Below, in pieces: positions 9,224-16,414 of a stretch of 64,000 bases of DNA (position 1 is its first letter; the number at the start of each line of letters is the position of its first letter). The translations under genes and the position numbers were made by a program. Source of the DNA: Pseudoxanthomonas sp. (lineage in GTDB: Bacteria; Pseudomonadota; Gammaproteobacteria; Xanthomonadales; Xanthomonadaceae). Location of the stretch: NCBI RefSeq assembly GCF_002863005.1, contig NZ_PKDG01000049.1:62001-126000 (forward strand), in the 5' to 3' direction. The notes below the pieces were generated by a model, which worked only from the letters and a program-made list of their open reading frames with translations, did not search any database and was not told the origin of the DNA.

Positions 9224-10159
9224 ATGCAGCTGCGCCACGCGTTGAAAGCCCTGATCATGATGGCCTCGCTGGGCGGGGCGACCGCATCCGCCAGTGACGC
9301 ACCCACGGCTTCGACGGCACCGGTGCCGTTGATGTGGAAGGTGTCCGACAAGGACAACGCCGTCTACCTGCTCGGCTCGTTCCACCTGTTGCGCCCCAGC
9401 GACTACCCGTTGTCCGGCGATGTCGATGCCGCGTTCGCCGATGCCGAGCGCGTGATGTTCGAGTTGTCGCCCGAAGAGATGCAGTCCCCCGCAGTGGCTC
9501 AGCTGATGATGCAGGCGGCGACGCGTGCCGATGGCAAGACGCTGCAGCAGGATCTCGATGCCGACACCTGGAAACGGCTGGAGGCATGGTCGGGCAAGAA
9601 CGGCGTGCTGCTCGCGCCCTTCGGCCGTTTCGAGCCGTGGTTCGTCGGCCTGACCATCAGCATCGTCGAGATGACCAAGCAGGGCCTGGATCCGAAGCTG
9701 GGCTTGGACAATCACTTCATGGAGCAGGCCAAGGCCTCCGGCAAGCCGACGGCCGGCCTCGAGCGTGCACAGGAACAGATCGCCGTGCTTGATGGCATGG
9801 ACGCGACCGAGCAGCGGCAGCTCGTCGCCGAGGCGCTGGAACAGGCCGAGAAAGGTTCCGAGGAGACCGCGCGCCTGCATGACGCATGGCGACGCGGTGA
9901 CGCGGAGATGCTCTGGACCGGCATGGCGGCGGACATGCGGACGGAGTATCCGCGTCTTTACCGGCGCATCAACGTGGACCGCAATGACGCGTGGATACCG
10001 AAGATCCGGCAGATCCTCGACCAGCCTGGCGACGATGACGCGCTGGTCGTGGTCGGCGCCCTGCATCTGCTGGGCGAGGACGGCGTCGTGGAAAAGCTGC
10101 GTGCGCGAGGCTACAAGGTGGAGCGTGTGTGCTCGGCATGCACGGCGGGCAGCCGCTGA
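9224..10159 (+). CDS. TraB/GumN family protein
   Basis: A 311-residue exported protein with a signal peptide ending about ATASASDA. The family's paired motifs are present: GSFHLL near residue 51 and GALHLLGEDGVVEKLRARGY near residue 278. They resemble the metal-binding core of TIKI-type proteases, but bacterial members have no proven substrate, so a hydrolase role is only inferred. It follows the DUF1684 lipoprotein by 18 bases and is the last plus-strand gene before convergent rnfB. Confidence 0.88.
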   Translation: MQLRHALKALIMMASLGGATASASDAPTASTAPVPLMWKVSDKDNAVYLLGSFHLLRPSDYPLSGDVDAAFADAERVMFELSPEEMQSPAVAQLMMQAATRADGKTLQQDLDADTWKRLEAWSGKNGVLLAPFGRFEPWFVGLTISIVEMTKQGLDPKLGLDNHFMEQAKASGKPTAGLERAQEQIAVLDGMDATEQRQLVAEALEQAEKGSEETARLHDAWRRGDAEMLWTGMAADMRTEYPRLYRRINVDRNDAWIPKIRQILDQPGDDDALVVVGALHLLGEDGVVEKLRARGYKVERVCSACTAGSR

Positions 10160-10202
10160 TCCGACGTGGGTCGACCGGTCGGAAACATCGCGTGCGAGGG
10201 CT

Positions 10203-10661
10203 TCAGCCGGGTTCCATCACGATGCAGTCCACCGGGCAGGCGGGCACGCAGAGTTCGCAGCCCGTGCACAGCGGATCGATCACTACATGCATCTGCTTGG
10301 CGCCGCCGATGATGGCATCCACGGGACAGGCCTGGATGCATTTCGTGCAACCGATGCAATCGGCCTCCACCACCACCGCTACCATTGCGGGCTTGTGCGT
10401 GCCGCGGGCGCGGTCGTACGGCAGCGGCGGTACGCCCAGCACCCGTGCGAGCGCACGCGCGCCGTCATCGCCGCCGGGGGGACAGTGGTCCACGCCCGCT
10501 TCGCCGCATGCCATCGCCTGCGCGTAGGGCAGGCAGCCATCGAAGCCGCACTGCCCGCACTGGGTCTGCGGCAGCAGGCGATCGAGGCGCTCGGTCAGGT
10601 CCGCGGTTGCCACGGGGATCAGCGAGGAGTGGGATGGAACCGGCTTCTGCTCGTTCCTCAC
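10203..10661 (-). CDS. rnfB: RnfB-like iron-sulfur protein, without membrane anchor
   Basis: Predicted electron carrier with three cysteine clusters: an N-terminal Fe-S domain (C35, C38, C43, C60 in CGQCGFDGC and DHCPPGG) and two ferredoxin motifs, [12 protein letters not shown] and [12 protein letters not shown]. RnfB normally belongs to the membrane RnfABCDGE complex, but no other rnf gene is nearby and the hydrophobic N-terminal segment of E. coli RnfB is absent. The GTG at 10661 (152 residues) is chosen because it lies 23 bases after the metG stop; an ATG at 10745 would overlap metG by about 60 bases. The electron partner is unknown. Confidence 0.82.
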   Translation of the reverse strand: MRNEQKPVPSHSSLIPVATADLTERLDRLLPQTQCGQCGFDGCLPYAQAMACGEAGVDHCPPGGDDGARALARVLGVPPLPYDRARGTHKPAMVAVVVEADCIGCTKCIQACPVDAIIGGAKQMHVVIDPLCTGCELCVPACPVDCIVMEPG

Positions 10662-10683
10662 GTCTCTTCGCTCTGCTCTTGCC

Positions 10684-12741
10684 TCACCGCACCGGCATGC
10701 CGGGCAGGGCACCGGCATCGGCGTCCAGCAATGCCAGTGCGCCACCGTCGAAGCCGGCCGACAGGATCATGCCCTCGCTCAGGCCGAAGCGCATCTTGCG
10801 CGGTGCCAGGTTGGCGATGAACACCACGTTGCGGCCGACCAGCGTGTCCGGTTCGCCGTAGCTGGCGCGGATGCCGGAAAAGATCTGGCGCTGGCCCAGG
10901 TCGCCGGCATCCAGCAGGAAGCGCAGCAGCTTGTCGGAACCGTCCACGAAGCCGCACTCCAGCACCTTGCCGATGCGCAGGTCTAGCCTGGCGAAATCCT
11001 CGATGCCGATGAGGCCGGTCGCATCCTTCGCCTCGGTCGGCACGGCAGCTTTCGCCTGAACCTTCTTCTCGGTAACGGCGGGTGCGGGCGCGAGTGTGTC
11101 CTTGGAGGCGTCGGTCATGGCGTCGATCAGTTTCGGGTCGATACGGGTGAAAAGCGGCGAGTAGGTCTGGATGGTGTGGGCGAGCAGCGGGTTGGCCACA
11201 TCGGCCCACGTCTCCACCGGCGCGCTGAGGAACGCTTCCGCTTCGGCGGCCGTGCGCGGCAGCACCGGCTTCAGTGCCGCTGCGAGAATGCGGAACAGGT
11301 TCAGCCCCTGTGTGCAGACCGACTGCAGGTCGGCGTCCGCGCCCTCCTGCTTGGCGATCACCCACGGCTTGGTTTCATCGATGTACTTGTTCGCTTCATC
11401 GGCCAGCGCCATCGTCAGGCGCAGCGCCGTGGCGGGTTCGTTGCGTTCGTAGGCATCGGCGATGGGAGCGAGCGCATCGACGAAACGCTGGTACATCCCC
11501 GGGTCCGGCAGCGCTTCGGCCAGCGCACCGCCGAAGCGTTTGTCGATGAAGCCGGCACAGCGGCTGGCCAGGTTGACGAACTTGCCGACCAGGTCCGCAT
11601 TGACGCGCGCGATGAAATCACCGAGGTTCAGGTCGAGATCGTCCACGCCCCCGGACGACTTCGCCGCGTAGTAATAGCGCAGTGCCTCCGGCTCGAGGCC
11701 TACGTCCAGGTAGGTGCGCGCCATGATGAACGTGCCGCGCGACTTCGACATCTTCGCGCCATCCACCGTGAGGTAACCGTTGACGTGCAGGCGGGTCGGT
11801 GCGCGGTGCCCCGTGCCGTGCAGCACCGCCGGCCAGAACAGGCCGTGGAAGTTGACGATGTCCTTGCCGATGAAATGGTGCAGTTCCACCTCGGTACCGG
11901 CGTCGAGATGCGATGCGAAGTCGAGGCCACGCTGCGCACACAGGGCGTGGAAGCTGCTCAGGTAGCCAATCGGCGCATCCAGCCAGACATAGAAGTACTT
12001 GCCGGGTGCGCCGGGAATCTCGAAGCCGAAGTAGGGCGCATCGCGCGAGATGTCCCACGCGCGCAGGCCACCGTCGGCATCCAGCCACTCGCGCAGCTTC
12101 GCCTTCACGCCCGGCAGGGCGACGTCGCCCGCCAGCCATTCGCGCAGGAACGCATCGAAGCGGCCGACATCGAAGAAGTAATGTTCCGAGTCGCGGATCT
12201 CCGGCGTGCTGCCGGACAGGATGGACGTCGGTTCCTTCAGATCGGTCGGTGCGTAGGTCGCGCCACAGACCTCGCAGTTGTCGCCGTACTGGTCGGCGGA
12301 TCCACAGTTCGGGCAGATACCCTTGATGTAGCGGTCCGGCAGGAACATGCCCTTGGCCGGATCGTAGAACTGCGCCACCGTGCGGCGGCTGATGTGCCCG
12401 CCGGCATCGAGGCGCTGGTAGAACTTTTCCGTCAACGCCCGGTTGCCGGACGAGTTGGTCGAGTCGTAATGGTCGAAGGCCACGCCGAAGGCGGCGAAGT
12501 CGCGCTCGTGGCTTGCCTGGATGCCCGCGATGAAGGCCTCCGGGGTGACGCCCGCCTTCTCCGCCGCCAGCATGATCGGCGTGCCGTGGGTATCGTCGGC
12601 GCAGACGAAATACACCGTGTCCCCGCGCATGCGCCGGGCCCGCACCCAGATGTCGCCCTGGATGTAGCCGACCAGATGACCCAGGTGCAGCGGGCCATTG
12701 GCGTAGGGCAGGGCATTGGTGACGAGGGCGGTGCGGCTCAT
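10684..12741 (-). CDS. metG: Methionyl-tRNA synthetase
   Basis: Charges tRNA-Met, including the initiator. The class I signatures are HLGH (residues 19-22) and KMSKS (near 330). The zinc knuckle pairs CPNCG and CEVCG (about 145-163) place it in the zinc-containing MetRS1 type. A C-terminal OB-fold tRNA-binding domain (about 580-685, starting [17 protein letters not shown]) is present. The length of 685 residues is close to the 677 of E. coli. The rnfB-like gene follows on the same strand. Confidence 0.98.
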   Translation of the reverse strand: MSRTALVTNALPYANGPLHLGHLVGYIQGDIWVRARRMRGDTVYFVCADDTHGTPIMLAAEKAGVTPEAFIAGIQASHERDFAAFGVAFDHYDSTNSSGNRALTEKFYQRLDAGGHISRRTVAQFYDPAKGMFLPDRYIKGICPNCGSADQYGDNCEVCGATYAPTDLKEPTSILSGSTPEIRDSEHYFFDVGRFDAFLREWLAGDVALPGVKAKLREWLDADGGLRAWDISRDAPYFGFEIPGAPGKYFYVWLDAPIGYLSSFHALCAQRGLDFASHLDAGTEVELHHFIGKDIVNFHGLFWPAVLHGTGHRAPTRLHVNGYLTVDGAKMSKSRGTFIMARTYLDVGLEPEALRYYYAAKSSGGVDDLDLNLGDFIARVNADLVGKFVNLASRCAGFIDKRFGGALAEALPDPGMYQRFVDALAPIADAYERNEPATALRLTMALADEANKYIDETKPWVIAKQEGADADLQSVCTQGLNLFRILAAALKPVLPRTAAEAEAFLSAPVETWADVANPLLAHTIQTYSPLFTRIDPKLIDAMTDASKDTLAPAPAVTEKKVQAKAAVPTEAKDATGLIGIEDFARLDLRIGKVLECGFVDGSDKLLRFLLDAGDLGQRQIFSGIRASYGEPDTLVGRNVVFIANLAPRKMRFGLSEGMILSAGFDGGALALLDADAGALPGMPVR

Positions 12742-12767
12742 GTCGTACTTCGTTTCGGGGGCGCGCG

Positions 12768-12773
12768 ATTATC
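12768..12773 (-). promoter_or_regulatory. Candidate -10 box of metG
   Basis: GATAAT on the minus strand, followed by CGCGCGCC and the metG ATG at 12741, giving a leader of about 20 bases. No clear -35 element was recognised. Confidence 0.45.
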
Positions 12774-12814
12774 GCATGGACGGCCGGATGCCCCTTCCGC
12801 CTGGCCAGAACGCA

Positions 12815-12839
12815 ACGGGCCCGGCAATGCCGGGCCCGT
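12815..12839 (-). terminator. Hairpin downstream of the DUF2147 gene
   Basis: A perfect 11-base stem (12815-12825 with 12829-12839, built on ACGGGCCCGGC) and a 3-base loop lie 24 bases after the DUF2147 stop. The T-run after it is weak (TTGCGTT), so efficiency is uncertain. Confidence 0.65.
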
Positions 12840-12862
12840 CTTGCAACAGGATGCGTCGAGAC

Positions 12863-13303
12863 TTACTGGCGGATCCAGGTCTGCGACTTGCAGATGAAGG
12901 CGATGCAGCCGGAGACCTCCAGCTTCTTGCCACCTTCGATCAACTCCATCTTCGACTTGTATTCCTTGCCTTCATCCGGCTTCAGGATGGTGCCGCCCGC
13001 GTAATCGCCACCGCCTTCCGCCTTCATGCCGCGGATGATCTCCATCCCCGTAATCGGCTTGTTCTTGCGGTCGCCCTTGCACTTGTCGCAGGTCGGATTG
13101 GGCTTGCTCGGGTTGATCAACTCGACGATCCGGCCGGTGATCGTGCCGTTCGCGGCCTGGGTGATCTCGACGAAGGATTTCGGCTTGCCGGTTTCGCTGT
13201 CGATGGTCTTCCAGCGGCCGACCACCGGGTCGGCGGCCGAGGCCACCAGCGACAGGGCCATCAGCGGGGCGGCCAGCATCACGGCCATCAGGGTCTTGCG
13301 CAT
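12863..13303 (-). CDS. Secreted DUF2147 domain protein
   Basis: A 146-residue protein with a clear signal peptide (cleavage after about ASA, residue 24). The mature part begins ADPVVGRWKTID and carries the DUF2147 hallmarks: a beta-barrel-like start, the NPTCDKCKG cysteine pair and PITGMEIIRGM. The function of the family is not established; it is probably periplasmic. The ATG at 13303 is chosen because GGAGGGGAAC precedes it directly and the signal peptide starts there. A hairpin follows the gene. Confidence 0.85.
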   Translation of the reverse strand: MRKTLMAVMLAAPLMALSLVASAADPVVGRWKTIDSETGKPKSFVEITQAANGTITGRIVELINPSKPNPTCDKCKGDRKNKPITGMEIIRGMKAEGGGDYAGGTILKPDEGKEYKSKMELIEGGKKLEVSGCIAFICKSQTWIRQ

Positions 13304-13406
13304 GTTCCCCTCCCAGGGATGTAGGTCAGGCCCGCCGGCAACGACCGGCGGGATGCCGCTGTTATACCGCATCCGCCGGCGTATGGAAGCGCGGCGTGCC
13401 AGCTGT

Positions 13407-14222
13407 TCAGCCGTCTTTGCGGGTGCCGAGGTCGGCGTCGTCCGCCTCGGGCGTCTCCGGCTCCTGCGCATCCTGCTGCGGCGCCGTGGCGGGAATGCGC
13501 GAAGCCGGCGGGGTTGATCCCGGCACTTGCTCGACGCTGCCCACCGACACACGCCCGATGCGCGGCTTCATCCAGATTTCGTCGTGCCACGCCTGGTACT
13601 GCTTCGGGTCCCAGTAGCGGTCGTCGTAGAACTTGCTGCCATCGATCGGAATGAATCCCCCCGGGCCGGGGATGTGGATCTGCAGGTTCCCGGTGAAACC
13701 GGTACGGCTTCCCGTGGACCGACGTTTCTCGCGGCGGAGCACGGTGGCCAGGCGCGGCTGCGCGGCTTGGTCGCCGAACCGGGCATAGATGGCCTGGCCT
13801 TCGTCGACAGCCCGGGCGCGTTCAGCCTCCGTCAGTTGCTCCCAGTAGCGCTCCCGCAGTCCGAGGAACCCGGTGTACCCGCGCTCGGACGCCAGGTCCA
13901 TCCACGCATACGCCAGGGCGCGATCCTTCGCCGTCCCCTGGCCGTTCCACAGCATCTCCCCCACCATGCCTTGCGAAGGCTTGTCGCCGTAGTAGGCGGC
14001 GCGCTGGTAGAAACGGAACGCCTCGTCGAACTCGCCGGCCTTGAACCGCTTCAGGCCCAGCAGGCGGTAGCGCAGGTCGGGATGCCCGCTCAGGAAGCCG
14101 GCGCTGAGCATCATCGCGTCGCGTGTCGGGTCCGGCGGAGGTTTGGCGGCATGTGCCGCGGAAAATGCGGCCGCAGTGCCAGCCAGCAGCAGGCACAAGG
14201 TGGTCGTCCTGAGGTTGCCCAT
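13407..14222 (-). CDS. Secreted Sel1/TPR-like repeat protein
   Basis: A 271-residue protein with a signal peptide (ends about AAHAA). The segment FDEAFRFYQRAAYYGDKPSQ and the following LWNGQGTAKDRALAYAWMD read as one to two Sel1-type helical repeats, usually protein-interaction modules. The C-terminal third is Pro/Gly/Glu-rich and probably unstructured. The start at 14222 is supported by GGAG five bases upstream. No precise role can be given. It lies downstream of the S9 peptidase but is separated from it by a strong hairpin. Confidence 0.75.
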   Translation of the reverse strand: MGNLRTTTLCLLLAGTAAAFSAAHAAKPPPDPTRDAMMLSAGFLSGHPDLRYRLLGLKRFKAGEFDEAFRFYQRAAYYGDKPSQGMVGEMLWNGQGTAKDRALAYAWMDLASERGYTGFLGLRERYWEQLTEAERARAVDEGQAIYARFGDQAAQPRLATVLRREKRRSTGSRTGFTGNLQIHIPGPGGFIPIDGSKFYDDRYWDPKQYQAWHDEIWMKPRIGRVSVGSVEQVPGSTPPASRIPATAPQQDAQEPETPEADDADLGTRKDG

Positions 14223-14261
14223 GTGTACTCCGACACCGGTGATGGGAAGTAGGCTTCGATT

Positions 14262-14288
14262 GTGACCGGCGACGTTGTCGCCGGTCAC
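14262..14288. terminator. Perfect 12-base-pair hairpin between the S9 peptidase and Sel1 genes
   Basis: 14262-14273 pairs perfectly with 14277-14288 (GTGACCGGCGAC and its complement) across a 3-base loop. It sits 65 bases after the peptidase stop and 40 bases before the Sel1 gene start. No T-run follows on either strand, so it may be a Rho-aided terminator, an mRNA end protector or an operator. Confidence 0.5.
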
Positions 14289-14352
14289 GTCTCGGAAGTC
14301 ATGGCCGTGGTGCGGAGCCTGGCGCTCTCCACCGCATCCGTGCGGGATGGCC

Positions 14353-16335
14353 CTACTTCGATGCGCCAGAATCCGTTTTCCCGATATGCCGGTCGAAGAA
14401 GGCAAGCATCTCGGTATACAGCTTCACCCGGTTGTCCACGTCGTAGAAGCCATGCATCTCGCCCGACTGGATGATCATGCCTTCCGGCGGATTGCCCGCT
14501 GCGATCAGCGCCTTGTTCATGAGTTCGGTCTGCTCGGGCGGCGTGCGCACGTCGCGCGCCCCTGCGGCCAGGTAGACCGGGATCTTCACTTCCGCGGCGC
14601 GGCGTGCGGGCGAATTCTCCACCCACGCTTTCTTGTCGATTCCATGCGTGCGGCGCAGGTAGCGCTGGCCGGACTCGGTGCTCGGTATGTCGCCCTTCTC
14701 GAACATCATCTCCACATCGTAGACACCGACGTAGCCGAACGTGCACTTGAACAGGCCGGGCGCCCGGATCGGCGCCATCAGCGATGAGTAACCGCCGAAG
14801 CTGCCGCCGTAGATGCAGATGCGGTCCTTGTCGGCATGGCCCTTCTGGATCGCCCACTGCGTGGCGTCGATGATGTCGTTCTGGATGCCCTGGCCCCATT
14901 GCTGGTGCCCGGCATTCTGGAAGCCACGGCCGTAACCACCGGAGCCGCGGTAATTCACCTGGAGCACGGCGTAACCCCGGCTCGCGAACAGCTGCGTCTC
15001 GCCGCTGAAGGCCCAGTCGTCGCGGGGACCGATGGGGCCGCCATGCGGATTGACGATGAGCGGCAGGTTCTTTCCGTTCGAGCCGTTCGGAATGGTCAGG
15101 TAGCCATGGATGCGCTTGCCGTCGCGCGCCACGAAGTTGAAAGGCACCACCGACGCCATCTTCGCGGGGTCCAGCTGCGGCAGGCGCTTCATCAGGAAGC
15201 GGGCCTTGCCGGAGTCGCGATCGTAGAGGTAGAGCTCGCCCGGATTGTGGTCGCTGTAGACGCTGACGATGATTTTCTTGCCGTCGGTGGTATGGCTGGA
15301 AAAATCCACCATCTGCCCCTCGAACGCGGACGCGAGCGAGGCGTAGAGTTCGGCATCCGGATGCGCTTCGTCGATCAGTTTGACGGACGGTGCCCCCGCT
15401 TCCGTCACTACCGCGATCAGTGTCGTGTCGTCGGTGGACCAGATACGGTTGCTGATCTGCGCCACGGGGTCATGGAACAAGGGCTTGAACGCCCCCGTGG
15501 TGGTGTCCAGCGTTCCGAGCGCCGCCGGCGCCACGCCGTCGTCCTGGGTGACGTAGACGGTTCCGTTGCGCGTGGTGTGGATCACGCCGAGGTGCTTGCC
15601 GCCGGACTTGGAAGCGTTCACCAGCGTCCAGTCGCGGCCATCGCGACGGTAGAGTTCCGTACGTTCGTCGAACTCGCCATCTTCGTTGCGGCTTGACGAG
15701 CACACGGCGAAACGCGCCTGCTTGTTCTCGTCCAGCGTGATGTTGCAATTCTCCTTGGGTGCACGACCGAGCGATGTGCGCCGCCCGTTGAACACGTCCA
15801 GCTTGACCAGCTCTGTGCCGGCGCCTTCGCTGGAGCGGGGCGAGCGGACGTCCATGATGACGAACTGGTCGTCGTCCTGCAGGGTGTCGATGAGGCTGAA
15901 ACGCTCGGACGTGACGGTCTTCGCGCGCTGGGTGACGTCCTGCGTCCCGTAGAAGACCAGCGGCCGCGGTTGCGAGCCATCGGCATTGACGGCGAACCAC
16001 TCGCCCGTGCTGAACGGTTGCGCGTAGCCGCCCATCTTGCGGATGGCGTTGAACATCAGGCGGTTAGGGCTGACCCATTCGAACGAGCCCACGCTCTTCT
16101 TGTCGGGCAGTTGGCTGACGTTGAGGATCTTCAGGTCACTGGTGCGCATCGTGGTGAGCACGTCCTGGTCGCCCCGGTCCACCGTGATGGCCAGGTACTC
16201 ACCGGTGGGCGATATCTTCGCGGTGCTGAAGGCAGCGTGGCCGACGAAATCGCGGATCGGCGCCGGCGCGCCCAGTGCCTCGGTCGCGATCAGCCATCCG
16301 GCGAGGAAAAGCAGAATTCCTTGACGCTTCATCAT
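14353..16335 (-). CDS. S9 family (prolyl oligopeptidase-type) serine peptidase
   Basis: An exported peptidase of about 660 residues with a signal peptide (MKRQGILLFLAGWLIATEALG). The N-terminal part is a beta-propeller; the C-terminal alpha/beta hydrolase has Ser in GGSFGGYSS (near 511), Asp in AGARDVRTPPE (near 595) and His in GEMHGFYDVDN (near 627). It probably trims peptides in the periplasm. Two adjacent ATGs (16335, 16332) follow AAGGAG; the second has the better spacing. It lies directly behind the TonB receptor, after a terminator-like hairpin, suggesting import and digestion of a peptide ligand (inference). Confidence 0.9.
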   Translation of the reverse strand: MMKRQGILLFLAGWLIATEALGAPAPIRDFVGHAAFSTAKISPTGEYLAITVDRGDQDVLTTMRTSDLKILNVSQLPDKKSVGSFEWVSPNRLMFNAIRKMGGYAQPFSTGEWFAVNADGSQPRPLVFYGTQDVTQRAKTVTSERFSLIDTLQDDDQFVIMDVRSPRSSEGAGTELVKLDVFNGRRTSLGRAPKENCNITLDENKQARFAVCSSSRNEDGEFDERTELYRRDGRDWTLVNASKSGGKHLGVIHTTRNGTVYVTQDDGVAPAALGTLDTTTGAFKPLFHDPVAQISNRIWSTDDTTLIAVVTEAGAPSVKLIDEAHPDAELYASLASAFEGQMVDFSSHTTDGKKIIVSVYSDHNPGELYLYDRDSGKARFLMKRLPQLDPAKMASVVPFNFVARDGKRIHGYLTIPNGSNGKNLPLIVNPHGGPIGPRDDWAFSGETQLFASRGYAVLQVNYRGSGGYGRGFQNAGHQQWGQGIQNDIIDATQWAIQKGHADKDRICIYGGSFGGYSSLMAPIRAPGLFKCTFGYVGVYDVEMMFEKGDIPSTESGQRYLRRTHGIDKKAWVENSPARRAAEVKIPVYLAAGARDVRTPPEQTELMNKALIAAGNPPEGMIIQSGEMHGFYDVDNRVKLYTEMLAFFDRHIGKTDSGASK

Positions 16336-16356
16336 GATCTCCTTGTGTGCGGCGTA

Positions 16357-16388
16357 GGAAGAAAAAGACCCGGCGTCGCCGCCGGGTC
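16357..16388 (-). terminator. Intrinsic terminator between TonB receptor and S9 peptidase
   Basis: On the minus strand an 8-base stem (GACCCGGC, 16381-16388 with 16367-16374) is followed by TTTTTCTTCC. It starts about 27 bases after the receptor stop and ends about 22 bases before the peptidase start, so it probably lowers peptidase expression relative to the receptor. Confidence 0.75.
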
Positions 16389-16414
16389 CAGGTGTTGCTG
16401 CACCGCTCAAACCA

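Noticed and set aside
10203-10745. Longer RnfB-like protein starting at the ATG at 10745
   Set aside because: It would overlap metG by about 60 bases and add a Cys/Arg-rich segment with no likeness to RnfB; the GTG at 10661 is simpler, though not proven.
13304-13552. N-terminal extension of the DUF2147 gene
   Set aside because: The extension is Arg/Pro-rich and hides the signal peptide, which begins at 13303 behind a strong Shine-Dalgarno.
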